Source: Bacteroidales bacterium UBA1736
Lineage (GTDB): Bacteria; Bacteroidota; Bacteroidia; Bacteroidales; UBA932
Direction of reading: 5' to 3'
NCBI GenBank assembly: GCA_002315825.1
Contig: DCIC01000145.1
Location: 13,858 to 31,244 of the forward strand
DNA length: 17,387 nt
This document shows, piece after piece, positions 8,243-15,030 of the stretch. Every line of letters begins with the position of its first letter. Positions within the stretch are counted from its first letter, which is position 1. The notes beneath the pieces are model-generated. The model was not told where the DNA came from and made no database searches. It saw only the letters and a list, made by a program, of their open reading frames with translations. A program made the translations under genes and the position numbers.

Positions 8243-8926
8243 TTATTCAGCAAAGAAAAGCTTAGAAAGCGTCATAGGATCGATGTACTTGCCGTCCTTA
8301 TAAACGCGCATATTACCGGAAGCTATCTCGTCAATGAGCATTACCTTTCCGTCAGCATCGTAACCGAACTCGAACTTAATGTCATAGAGTACAAGACCCT
8401 TGGCTTTGAGGTCATCGGCTACAATCTGAGTGATTTTCTTGGTCATCTCAGCGATGTCGTCATACTGCTGTGCAGACATTACGCCCAGAACGATAAGGCC
8501 GTCCTTTGTTACAAGGGGATCACCCTTCTCATCATTCTTGAATGTTGTCTCAACATATGCGGGAAGATCAGCTCCCTCCTGAACATAGTCGCTGTAACGG
8601 CGGAAGAAGCTTCCGACGGCCTTGTGACGGCAGATAACCTCAAGACCCTTTCCGAATACCTTGGCAGGAAGAACTTCCATTGTCGTATCCTTGAGATTTG
8701 CGTTCACATAATGAGTCTTGATTCCGGCGGCATTGATTTTCTCAAAGAAATAGATGGACATACGCAGATTAACATCACCTACACCCTCTATCGTCAGACC
8801 TACGGAGTTCTCACCCGGATCGAACACACCATCCTTTCCGGTGCAGTCATCCTTGAACTTAAGAAGATAATTTCCATTCTCAAGAGCGAATACGTCTTTG
8901 GTTTTTCCTGTGTAAACTTTATTCAT
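8243..8926 (-). CDS. purC: SAICAR synthase, second divergent subfamily (PurC copy 2)
   Basis: This 227-residue protein is the second PurC of the operon and is only distantly similar to copy 1. It keeps the nucleotide-site lysines in YTGKTKDVF (K8, K10), ICRHKAVGSF (R100, S106), the FKND lysine K130 followed by GDPLV, YDIKFEFG (D182, K184) and DEIASGNMRVYKDG with R207. The KAGSFVRRY-like segment and the short C-terminus recall Thermotoga and clostridial forms more than the E. coli form. By retained residues it is the better candidate for the main SAICAR synthase. It starts 35 bases after pyrB, the largest gap within the operon and the pyr/pur boundary. purE begins one base after its stop. No terminator or promoter motif was recognised in the 35-base gap. 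Confidence 0.92.
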   Translation of the reverse strand: MNKVYTGKTKDVFALENGNYLLKFKDDCTGKDGVFDPGENSVGLTIEGVGDVNLRMSIYFFEKINAAGIKTHYVNANLKDTTMEVLPAKVFGKGLEVICRHKAVGSFFRRYSDYVQEGADLPAYVETTFKNDEKGDPLVTKDGLIVLGVMSAQQYDDIAEMTKKITQIVADDLKAKGLVLYDIKFEFGYDADGKVMLIDEIASGNMRVYKDGKYIDPMTLSKLFFAE

Positions 8927-8961
8927 GGCAGTAATTTGTTATGGTTTCTATCAATTGATTC

Positions 8962-10041
8962 TTACTTAACTTTAGTATCACAATACCAGCATCTCAATGA
9001 GCCGTCATCGCTGCGACGGAAGCGGTTGGGCGCTTTCTCGTTGTTGCAGATGCACTTGGGATTGGAGCAATGTATGGTGTCATCCTCAATGGAGTCCTCC
9101 TGTTTGAGCATCGGATGCCCGGGGTCGTCTTTCCACTCGATGAGTTTGGTTATGAGAGCCATCCTGACAAACTTTCCATTCTCAACCTGACGGAAATATG
9201 CAGCTCTGGGATCATCATCGACCTCAGTCAGGATTTCATTGACTCTGGGAAGAGGATGAAGGACCGCCATCTTTTCCTTTGCAAGAGACATACGGCGCGC
9301 ATCCAGAACAAAACTGTCCTTCACTCTGTCAAACTCGTCTTCGTCAAGGAATCTCTCCTTCTGGACTCTTGTCATATAAAGGACATCGAGCTCGGGGAGC
9401 ACTTCCTCCATAGTTCTGACCTCCTTATAATTGATACCCATCTTGTCGCAAACGTCATTCTTGATGTAATCAGGGAGCCTGAGCTCATCGGGAGCAATCA
9501 GCACTACCTTGATGTCCTGATAGCGAGAGAGCGCCTTTATCAACGAATGTACTGTACGTCCGAAACGAAGGTCACCGCAGAATCCGATGGTGATGCCGTC
9601 AATATGCCCCAATTCTCTCTTTATAGTGAGAAGGTCAGTCAATGTCTGGGTAGGATGGCTGTGGCTTCCGTCACCGGCATTGATGATAGGAACTTTGGAA
9701 ACTTCAGATGCATAGAGCTGAGCACCTTCAATATGATGCCTCATTGCAATGACATCGGCAAAACAACCGACCACACGTACGGTATCCTGCACGGTCTCTC
9801 CCTTGCTGACAGAGGTATTCTTTGCATCAGAGAAGCCAAGAACATTGCCTCCCAGTTCCATCATTGCAGACGTGAAGCTCAGTCGTGTCCTTGTACTGGG
9901 CTCATAGAAGAGTGTGGCAAGCTTGCGGTGAGCCAGCCTGTCCCAATATTTCTCTCGATTGAGAATGATATCCTGGGCAAGTTCGATGACCTGATCGGTC
10001 TCTTCTTTTGAAAAATCAACGGGATCTATGAGATGTTTCAT
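8962..10041 (-). CDS. pyrB: Aspartate carbamoyltransferase catalytic chain fused to a PyrI-like C-terminal zinc domain
   Basis: The catalytic part (about residues 1-306) makes carbamoyl aspartate. It carries the carbamoyl-phosphate loop STRTR (49-53), the SVSKGET loop with Lys80, HPTQ (129-132) and HPLPRV (262-267). Stand-alone PyrB proteins are about 300-310 residues, but this one runs to 359. The extra tail contains four cysteines as CSNPKC (325-330) and CWYC (351-354), a CX4C...CX2C spacing identical to the zinc site of the E. coli regulatory chain PyrI. The PyrI N-terminal domain that binds ATP and CTP is absent, and no separate pyrI is in the window. I infer a zinc module that packs against the catalytic chain without nucleotide regulation. 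It lies 14 bases after pyrE and 35 before purC2. The stop is at 8962-8964, with no frameshift at the junction. Confidence 0.95.
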   Translation of the reverse strand: MKHLIDPVDFSKEETDQVIELAQDIILNREKYWDRLAHRKLATLFYEPSTRTRLSFTSAMMELGGNVLGFSDAKNTSVSKGETVQDTVRVVGCFADVIAMRHHIEGAQLYASEVSKVPIINAGDGSHSHPTQTLTDLLTIKRELGHIDGITIGFCGDLRFGRTVHSLIKALSRYQDIKVVLIAPDELRLPDYIKNDVCDKMGINYKEVRTMEEVLPELDVLYMTRVQKERFLDEDEFDRVKDSFVLDARRMSLAKEKMAVLHPLPRVNEILTEVDDDPRAAYFRQVENGKFVRMALITKLIEWKDDPGHPMLKQEDSIEDDTIHCSNPKCICNNEKAPNRFRRSDDGSLRCWYCDTKVK

Positions 10042-10055
10042 AATATTGTGTGAAT

Positions 10056-10688
10056 TTACTTGTTTATCCAGGATTCGTCAGAAGGATTGTCACGGAACTG
10101 AAGTATTCTCTCTTTCCATTCGGGTGCTATGTAACCATCCTGTGCGGCCACCTCCACTAGGGCATCGAGATTGCTGAGGGAATGGTTCTCAGTATTTGCG
10201 GCAGCAATCCTGTCAAGTCCCTTCTTCATCCCGTAGGTAAAGATGCTCACGATTCCAAGCACATCGGCCCCTTCCTCTCTGAGAGCTTCAACAACTTCAA
10301 TCGCACTGCCTCCAGTTGAAATCAAGTCCTCGACAACCACAACCTTTGTCCCCTTTTCCATCTTTCCTTCAATACGGTTGGTGCGACCGTGAGTCTTGGC
10401 CTCACCGCGTACATATCCCATAGGAAGGTTCAATATTGTGGCCACGATGGCAGCGTGAGCTATTCCGGCTGTGGATGTTCCCATCACCATCTCACACTGA
10501 GGATAATATTCCTTTATCAGCGAAGCCAGTCCGTCTTCTATCTTCTCCCTCACGGAAGGAGCAGAAAGAGTCAGTCTGTTGTCACAGTAAATAGGGCTCT
10601 TGATACCGCTGGCCCAAGTGAACGGTTCTTCGGGACGAAGAAACACAGCCTCGATTGAGAGAAGCTCTCTGGCGATTTTCTTTTCCAT
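10056..10688 (-). CDS. pyrE: Orotate phosphoribosyltransferase PyrE
   Basis: PyrE joins orotate to PRPP to form OMP. The 210-residue protein has FTWASGIKSPIYCDNR near 23-38, typical of the orotate site region, the TSTAGI loop (71-76), GRTNRIEGK in the flexible catalytic loop (101-109) and the PRPP-binding motif VVVVEDLISTGGS (116-128). Length is normal for bacterial PyrE. It lies 5 bases after pyrF and 14 before pyrB, within the pyrimidine half of the operon. It consumes PRPP, as does PurF from the same transcript, so joint expression draws both nucleotide branches on one substrate pool. I see no unusual residues. Confidence 0.97.
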   Translation of the reverse strand: MEKKIARELLSIEAVFLRPEEPFTWASGIKSPIYCDNRLTLSAPSVREKIEDGLASLIKEYYPQCEMVMGTSTAGIAHAAIVATILNLPMGYVRGEAKTHGRTNRIEGKMEKGTKVVVVEDLISTGGSAIEVVEALREEGADVLGIVSIFTYGMKKGLDRIAAANTENHSLSNLDALVEVAAQDGYIAPEWKERILQFRDNPSDESWINK

Positions 10689-10693
10689 AGGTA

Positions 10694-11398
10694 CTATATA
10701 TTCAAAAATCCTTTACAACATTTCAAATAAGCCTCTACAGGATCCTGTGCGGCTGTTACGGGACGACCTACGACAATATAGTCAGATCCTATCTCGCGGG
10801 CCTTCTCAGGTGTGGTGATGCGTACCTGATCGTCAGCTGCCGAATCAGCGAAACGGATGCCCGGGGTCACAGCCATAAATGACTGCCCGCAGGCCTGCTT
10901 TACCATACCGGCTTCAAGGGGAGAACAGACTACTCCGTCAAGTCCAGCCTCCTTGGAGTTGAGGGCATACTTTACGATTGTATCCTGAATGCTTGCATTG
11001 ATGAGAAGCTCATCTCTCATACGATCCTGACTTGTGGATGTGAGCTGAGTAACGGCTATTAGAAGCGGCCTTGTCCCGTCGGGCCTTGTCAAGCCTTCCA
11101 GAGCGGCCTTCATCATATCAATGGTCCCGGCAGCGTGGACATTGCACATATCCACATCCAGAGAGGATAAAACCTTCATAGCCTTCTTTACGGTATTGGG
11201 AATGTCGTGGAGCTTGAGATCGAGAAAAATCTTGTGACCTCTCTCTTTTATATCCCTTACTATCTGAGGGCCTTCACTATAGAAAAGCTCCATACCGATC
11301 TTCACAAATGGTTTGCGCGTGGCAGCAAACTTGTCAAGGAAGGTCATTGTGGCCTCCCTGCTGCTGAAATCACACGCAACGATTACATCTTTTGCCAT
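10694..11398 (-). CDS. pyrF: Orotidine 5'-phosphate decarboxylase PyrF
   Basis: PyrF decarboxylates OMP to UMP, the final step of UMP synthesis. The 234-residue protein opens with VIVACDF (5-11), has KIGMELF (33-39) and the catalytic array FLDLKLHDIPNTV (58-70) with Asp60, Lys62 and Asp65. It ends with TPGIRF and a DYIVVGRPVTAAQDP phosphate-binding segment. Length and motifs fit the short bacterial form made by E. coli and Bacillus, not the longer group seen in actinobacteria. It begins 4 bases after the pyrD stop and ends 5 bases before pyrE. All catalytic positions appear intact. Confidence 0.97.
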   Translation of the reverse strand: MAKDVIVACDFSSREATMTFLDKFAATRKPFVKIGMELFYSEGPQIVRDIKERGHKIFLDLKLHDIPNTVKKAMKVLSSLDVDMCNVHAAGTIDMMKAALEGLTRPDGTRPLLIAVTQLTSTSQDRMRDELLINASIQDTIVKYALNSKEAGLDGVVCSPLEAGMVKQACGQSFMAVTPGIRFADSAADDQVRITTPEKAREIGSDYIVVGRPVTAAQDPVEAYLKCCKGFLNI

Positions 11399-11402
11399 AT
11401 AC

Positions 11403-12317
11403 TCAGTGTATTATTCCAATTATCTCGTTAATGTCTTCAATCCCCAGCTTCTCCATCAATGAAGGCAGCTCGCTCACAATCTCTTGACAGACGCGTGGAT
11501 TGCGAAGATTCTCCGCCCCCACCTGTACTGTCTTTGCCCCGGCCATCATCATTTCAATCACATCCTGTGCGCAAGAAACTCCTCCGCACCCCATAACCGG
11601 AATGCTGCAAGCTCCGGCAACCTGCCAGACCATCCTAAGAGCAATGGGGAAAACAGCTCTGCCTGAAAAACCTCCGACCTTGTTTGCGACAACAGGCTTG
11701 CGGCGGAATATGTCAATACGCATCCCCAGGAAGGTATTCACCAATGTAAGCCCATCCGCACCGGCATCCTCACAAGCGCGTGCGATGGAGACGATATCCG
11801 TCACGTTGGGGCTGAGCTTAATGAACACAGGCTTTTTGCAAACCTTTCTGACTTCCGATGCCACCTGAGCGGCCGACTGCGCAGAAGTTCCGAATGCCAT
11901 CCCCCCATTGTGCACATTGGGGCAGGAGATATTGACCTCAATGATGTCAACCCCTTCGCATTCATCAGCCTTGGCGCAGCAAGCAACGTACTCATCCAAA
12001 GAGAATCCGCTGATATTGGCAATGACGACGTTGTTGTAAATCTTGCGCAGAGCGGGGACTTTCTCGCTGACAAGAGCATCGATACCGGGATTCTGGAGTC
12101 CCACGGAATTGATCATTCCGGCTGCACATTCAGCAATGCGCGGTGTAGGATTGCCATATCTGGCATTGAGAGTGGTGCCTTTGAGTGATATGCCGCCAAG
12201 GGTATTGAGATCCATACTGTCAGCCAGTTCAAGTCCGAAACCGAAAGTTCCGCTCGCAGGTATGACAGGGTTCTTGAAATCCACCCCGCACATATTGACA
12301 CTCAAGTTTCTTACCAT
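11403..12317 (-). CDS. pyrD: Dihydroorotate dehydrogenase class 1B catalytic subunit PyrD
   Basis: This soluble FMN enzyme oxidises dihydroorotate to orotate and passes electrons to PyrK and NAD+. The 304-residue chain shows NPVIPASGTFGFG (16-28), the NSVGLQNPG segment (70-78) and the active-site cysteine Cys132 in NISCPNVHNGG. Cysteine here is the class 1 base, where the membrane class 2 has serine. FIKLSPNV, NTFLGM and a C-terminal GCGGV phosphate-binding segment are also present. Class 1B is supported by the adjoining pyrK, whose stop overlaps this start by 7 bases (ATGGTAA), suggesting coupled translation of two subunits of one complex. It acts in the cytoplasm. pyrF follows after 4 bases. 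Confidence 0.97.
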   Translation of the reverse strand: MVRNLSVNMCGVDFKNPVIPASGTFGFGLELADSMDLNTLGGISLKGTTLNARYGNPTPRIAECAAGMINSVGLQNPGIDALVSEKVPALRKIYNNVVIANISGFSLDEYVACCAKADECEGVDIIEVNISCPNVHNGGMAFGTSAQSAAQVASEVRKVCKKPVFIKLSPNVTDIVSIARACEDAGADGLTLVNTFLGMRIDIFRRKPVVANKVGGFSGRAVFPIALRMVWQVAGACSIPVMGCGGVSCAQDVIEMMMAGAKTVQVGAENLRNPRVCQEIVSELPSLMEKLGIEDINEIIGIIH

Positions 12318-13051
12318 ATGATGTCCTCCTTATTGAAAACGGGGCCGTCCTTGCAGACTCTGCGCGGACCTTGCGCCGTATTGATCGAGCATCCGTAGCA
12401 ATATCCGGCTCCGCATCCCATCCTCTCCTCAAGGCTTGCCTGTCCGGGAAGGGGCAGAGTCGTGCAAACTGCTTTCATCATCACCAGAGGGCCGCAAGTG
12501 TAGAAGAAGTCAAAGCGGGAAAGGTCCAGAGTATTGATTACGTCTGTAACAAATCCTTTTGTCCCGACAGACCCATCTGCCGTAGAAATATACACCTGCG
12601 CTCCGAAAGAGCGGAATGAGTCGGCCAGAATGATTTCGTCCTCTTTGTTGAAGCCCATTATGACAGTGACTTTTTTGCCTTCGCCCCAAAGCGCCTTGCA
12701 CAAAGGAAGGAGTGGCGCAACGCCGAGGCCGCCTCCCACAAGCAGAGCGGACTTCTTGCTGGACGAACTGTCAAATCCGCGTCCCAGACCTGTCATAACA
12801 TCAAGTGTCTGTCCGGGAACAAGACGAGACATAGCCTCTGTCCCGGCTCCAACTGTCTTATAGTAAAGGGTTATCCGTCCGGGGGCACTTTCGCAGACGG
12901 AAATCGGCCTTCTGAGGTAGAATCCGTCAAGGGCGATGTTGACAAATTCAGCCTCATTGCTGAATCCGGGATCACCCGCTGAAAGGACGATGCGGAATGT
13001 CTTGTCCGCAACCGGCACATTCTCTATGACAGTGAAGATTGTCATATCCAT
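12311..13051 (-). CDS. pyrK: Dihydroorotate dehydrogenase B electron-transfer subunit PyrK
   Basis: PyrK carries FAD and a 2Fe-2S cluster and links PyrD to NAD+. The 246-residue protein has the FAD-binding RRPISV (47-52), a ferredoxin-reductase NAD region with LLVGGGLGVAP (103-113), the YTCGP motif near 184-188 and a C-terminal cluster site with Cys213, Cys218, Cys221 and Cys233 (CX4CX2CX11C). It is the first gene of the minus-strand series. Two starts are possible, the ATG at 13051 and one two codons later at 13045. The TAAATTTG promoter-like site ends 7 bases before the first, so transcripts would have almost no leader. pyrD overlaps its last 7 bases. Motifs and length are typical. Confidence 0.96.
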   Translation of the reverse strand: MDMTIFTVIENVPVADKTFRIVLSAGDPGFSNEAEFVNIALDGFYLRRPISVCESAPGRITLYYKTVGAGTEAMSRLVPGQTLDVMTGLGRGFDSSSSKKSALLVGGGLGVAPLLPLCKALWGEGKKVTVIMGFNKEDEIILADSFRSFGAQVYISTADGSVGTKGFVTDVINTLDLSRFDFFYTCGPLVMMKAVCTTLPLPGQASLEERMGCGAGYCYGCSINTAQGPRRVCKDGPVFNKEDIIW

Positions 13052-13058
13052 AACGATA

Positions 13059-13066
13059 CAAATTTA
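13059..13066 (-). promoter_or_regulatory. Putative -7 element of the pyrK-purH operon promoter
   Basis: The minus strand reads TAAATTTG, a full match to the Bacteroidetes TAnnTTTG -7 element, directly before pyrK. About 20 bases upstream there is only a poor -33 match (CTTTT). A start point 5-7 bases downstream would fall at or next to the pyrK ATG. No PyrR-type attenuator or long leader can fit here. Confidence 0.5.
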
Positions 13067-13072
13067 GCAACA

Positions 13073-13104
13073 ATTGGAGAAGAATGAAAAGAAAGTTACT
13101 TTTG
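13073..13104 (+). promoter_or_regulatory. Putative pyrC promoter (-33 ATTG, -7 TACTTTTG)
   Basis: TACTTTTG at 13097-13104 matches the Bacteroidetes TAnnTTTG element, and ATTG at 13073-13076 lies 20 bases upstream, within the 19-21 base spacing known for this promoter class. The expected start near 13111 leaves a leader of about 23 bases before the pyrC ATG. The -7 element lies inside the inverted repeat GTTAC-TTTT-GTAAC. Confidence 0.5.
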
Positions 13105-13127
13105 TAACGTTTAAAGTTGAAAACTTT
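13092..13127. promoter_or_regulatory. Paired inverted repeats in the pyrK/pyrC divergent region (possible operator)
   Basis: Two perfect short inverted repeats lie side by side: GTTAC-TTTT-GTAAC at 13095-13108 and AAAGTT-GAA-AACTTT at 13113-13127. The word AAAGTT recurs at 13092 and 13113, exactly 21 bases or two helical turns apart. The first overlaps the pyrC -7 element and the second covers the likely transcript start. This arrangement would suit a repressor, but the region is AT-rich and chance cannot be excluded. Confidence 0.3.
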
Positions 13128-13133
13128 TTTGTT

Positions 13134-14405
13134 ATGAACAATCAGACACTGATAAAGGGGGGACGCCTGTATAAAAACGGGGCCATTTTCCTTTCCGACA
13201 TACTCATCGAAGGCGACACAATCAAAGAAATAGCTCCCGATATCCCCCTCCCCACGGGAGCAAAGCTCATCGACGCGGATGGGCTCCTGGTCAGTTATGG
13301 ATTTGCAGACCTGCACGTTCATTTCCGCGAGCCCGGTTACTCCTCGAAAGAGACAATAAAGACCGGCAGTATGGCCGCAGCCCACGGAGGCTACACCCTT
13401 GCCTGCCCAATGCCCAACCTCGACCCGGTACCGGACAGCATGGACAATCTCAGGCAGGAGTTGGATATCATCAAAAGAGACGCGGTGATCGACGTTCTCC
13501 CCTACGCATCCATAACCCTCGGGCGCAGAGGAGAAGAGCTTGTGGATATGAAGGCTCTCAAGAACTTCTGCGCAGGTTTTTCGGATGACGGAAGCGGAGT
13601 CCAGAGCAAGGAGATGATGCTCAAGGCAATGATGACCGCCGCAAAGGAGAATTGCATAATTGCAGCCCACTGCGAAGACAACACCCTGCTTCGCGGAGGA
13701 TACATCCACGACGGCAAATACTGCCGAGAACACGGACACAAGGGAATATGCTCCGAGAGCGAATGGGGTCAGATAGCCAGGGACATTGAGCTGAGTGAGC
13801 AAACTCTCTGCCGCTATCACGTTTGCCATATCTCCACAAAAGAAAGCGTCGAGCTCATCAGGCAGGCCAAGGCAAGAGGCGTAAAGGTCACTTGCGAGAC
13901 AGGTCCGCATTATCTGGCTCTTTGTGACGATAATCTGCAGGAGGACGGAAGATTCAAGATGAATCCGCCGCTAAGAAGCGCCGAAGACAGGGATGCTCTT
14001 ATCCAGGGATTGAAAGACGGCACTATTGATGTGATAGCCACTGATCACGCACCACATACGCAAGGACAGAAAGCGAAAGGTCTGGAAGGCAGTGCAATGG
14101 GCATCACTGGACTGGAGACGGCCTTTCCTGTCCTCTACACCACACTTGTCAAAAGCGGAAAGATCAGTCTTGAAAGGATTCTCGAAGCTCTCAGTGAGGC
14201 ACCCAGACGTATCTTCGGTCTGAGCGGGTCAATGGAAGTGGGACAGAAAGCAGACCTCACAATCATAGACACACAGGCCCAATACACAATCGACAGCAGT
14301 ACATTCCTGTCGATGGGTCATTCCACTCCGTTTGAAGGAATGAAAGTCAGCGGAAAAGTCATAAAGACTTTATACAGAGGTCAAGAAATCTGGTCAGAAA
14401 AATAA
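13134..14405 (+). CDS. pyrC: Dihydroorotase PyrC
   Basis: PyrC closes carbamoyl aspartate to dihydroorotate, the step between PyrB and PyrD. The 423-residue amidohydrolase has the metal-binding HVH (His61, His63) in DLHVHFREPG, Asp151 in FSDDG, His179 in AAHCED, His232 in HVCHIST and Asp304 in ATDHAPH, the same set as the Bacillus type I enzyme. In this type Asp151 takes the place of the carboxylated lysine of E. coli PyrC. I chose the ATG at 13134. A reading from a TTG at 13074 would add 20 residues lying across the promoter region. The gene is divergent from pyrK over an 82-base gap and supplies the pyr step that the operon lacks. Its 3' end overlaps the nucleosidase gene on the other strand by 47 bases. 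Confidence 0.96.
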   Translation: MNNQTLIKGGRLYKNGAIFLSDILIEGDTIKEIAPDIPLPTGAKLIDADGLLVSYGFADLHVHFREPGYSSKETIKTGSMAAAHGGYTLACPMPNLDPVPDSMDNLRQELDIIKRDAVIDVLPYASITLGRRGEELVDMKALKNFCAGFSDDGSGVQSKEMMLKAMMTAAKENCIIAAHCEDNTLLRGGYIHDGKYCREHGHKGICSESEWGQIARDIELSEQTLCRYHVCHISTKESVELIRQAKARGVKVTCETGPHYLALCDDNLQEDGRFKMNPPLRSAEDRDALIQGLKDGTIDVIATDHAPHTQGQKAKGLEGSAMGITGLETAFPVLYTTLVKSGKISLERILEALSEAPRRIFGLSGSMEVGQKADLTIIDTQAQYTIDSSTFLSMGHSTPFEGMKVSGKVIKTLYRGQEIWSEK

Positions 14406-15030
14406 ACCTCGGAGCGTCGATATTAGTTATGAAGTCAAAATAAGTGGCCTTCTGGACCTCTTCCGACGTGTGGATATCACTAAGCACACGGCAGTTGATA
14501 AAAGGTACGCCATAGTAGTGACACACTTGAGCCAGAGCCCCGGACTCCATATCGGCAGCAAGGACATCGGGATACAGACTACGTATCCTGTTATCTTCTT
14601 CAATACTGATAAAGAACTGATCACCCGAACAGATCAAGCCGGTATATGTCTTTCTCTGCTTGACCTTATTCATTTCCTCAATTGCCTGAGGGACAAGAGA
14701 AAGAAGCTTGGGATCGGCATCAAATCTCTGAGGGAAGGATTCTACCTTTCCCATTTCGATTCCAGGACCGCACCACACGTCGTGATATGCCACCTGACTG
14801 GCAATGACCAGATCCCCCGTGGACATTCCTTCCACCATTCCACCTGCAACACCGGTATTGATGATGCAGTCGGGTTTCTGCTGAAGGATCAGCTCGGTCG
14901 CACACCTGGCAGCGTTAACCTTACCTATCCCGCTCTTGCGTACTATAATATCGCCCGGCATACCGGCAATAGCCTTTATCAAAGGCTCATATTCGGCATC
15001 CATAGCCACTATTACGGCAATCTTACTCAT
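14359..15030 (-). CDS. mtnN: 5'-methylthioadenosine / S-adenosylhomocysteine nucleosidase-like protein
   Basis: This family cleaves adenine from MTA, SAH, 5'-deoxyadenosine and, in some bacteria, aminodeoxyfutalosine. The 223-residue protein matches its plan: IAVIVAMDAEYEPL with Glu13 as the catalytic acid region, INTGVAGG (57-64), GLICSGDQF (131-139), ADMESGALAQVC with Glu162 (159-170) and RVLSDIHT with Asp185 (181-188). Those glutamate and aspartate positions hold ribose and adenine in the E. coli enzyme. Its start overlaps the ABC exporter stop as ATGA, so the two are probably translated together. The last 14 codons and the stop lie opposite the end of pyrC. Substrate choice cannot be read from sequence; a phosphorylase-superfamily member with another nucleoside substrate is the main alternative. 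Confidence 0.88.
   Translation of the reverse strand: MSKIAVIVAMDAEYEPLIKAIAGMPGDIIVRKSGIGKVNAARCATELILQQKPDCIINTGVAGGMVEGMSTGDLVIASQVAYHDVWCGPGIEMGKVESFPQRFDADPKLLSLVPQAIEEMNKVKQRKTYTGLICSGDQFFISIEEDNRIRSLYPDVLAADMESGALAQVCHYYGVPFINCRVLSDIHTSEEVQKATYFDFITNIDAPRFIFLTRFLDLCIKSL

Noticed and set aside
8927..8961. A possible internal promoter or terminator in the pyrB/purC2 gap
   Set aside because: No TAnnTTTG element and no stable hairpin could be seen in the 35 bases.
8138..10011. Long plus-strand open frames (8138-9190 and 9070-10011) opposite purE, purC2 and pyrB
   Set aside because: No promoter or plausible motif, and they overlap each other and three confirmed genes.
13074..13133. A 20-residue N-terminal extension of PyrC from a TTG
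   Set aside because: It spans the predicted promoter and repeats, and dihydroorotase homology begins after the ATG at 13134.
13052..13133. A PyrR-binding attenuator or purine riboswitch in front of the operon
   Set aside because: The space before pyrK is too short and shows neither a terminator stem nor conserved riboswitch core sequence.
12972..13910. A 312-residue minus-strand open frame opposite pyrC
   Set aside because: It would cover the divergent promoter region and pyrK's start, and pyrC on the other strand has every catalytic residue.
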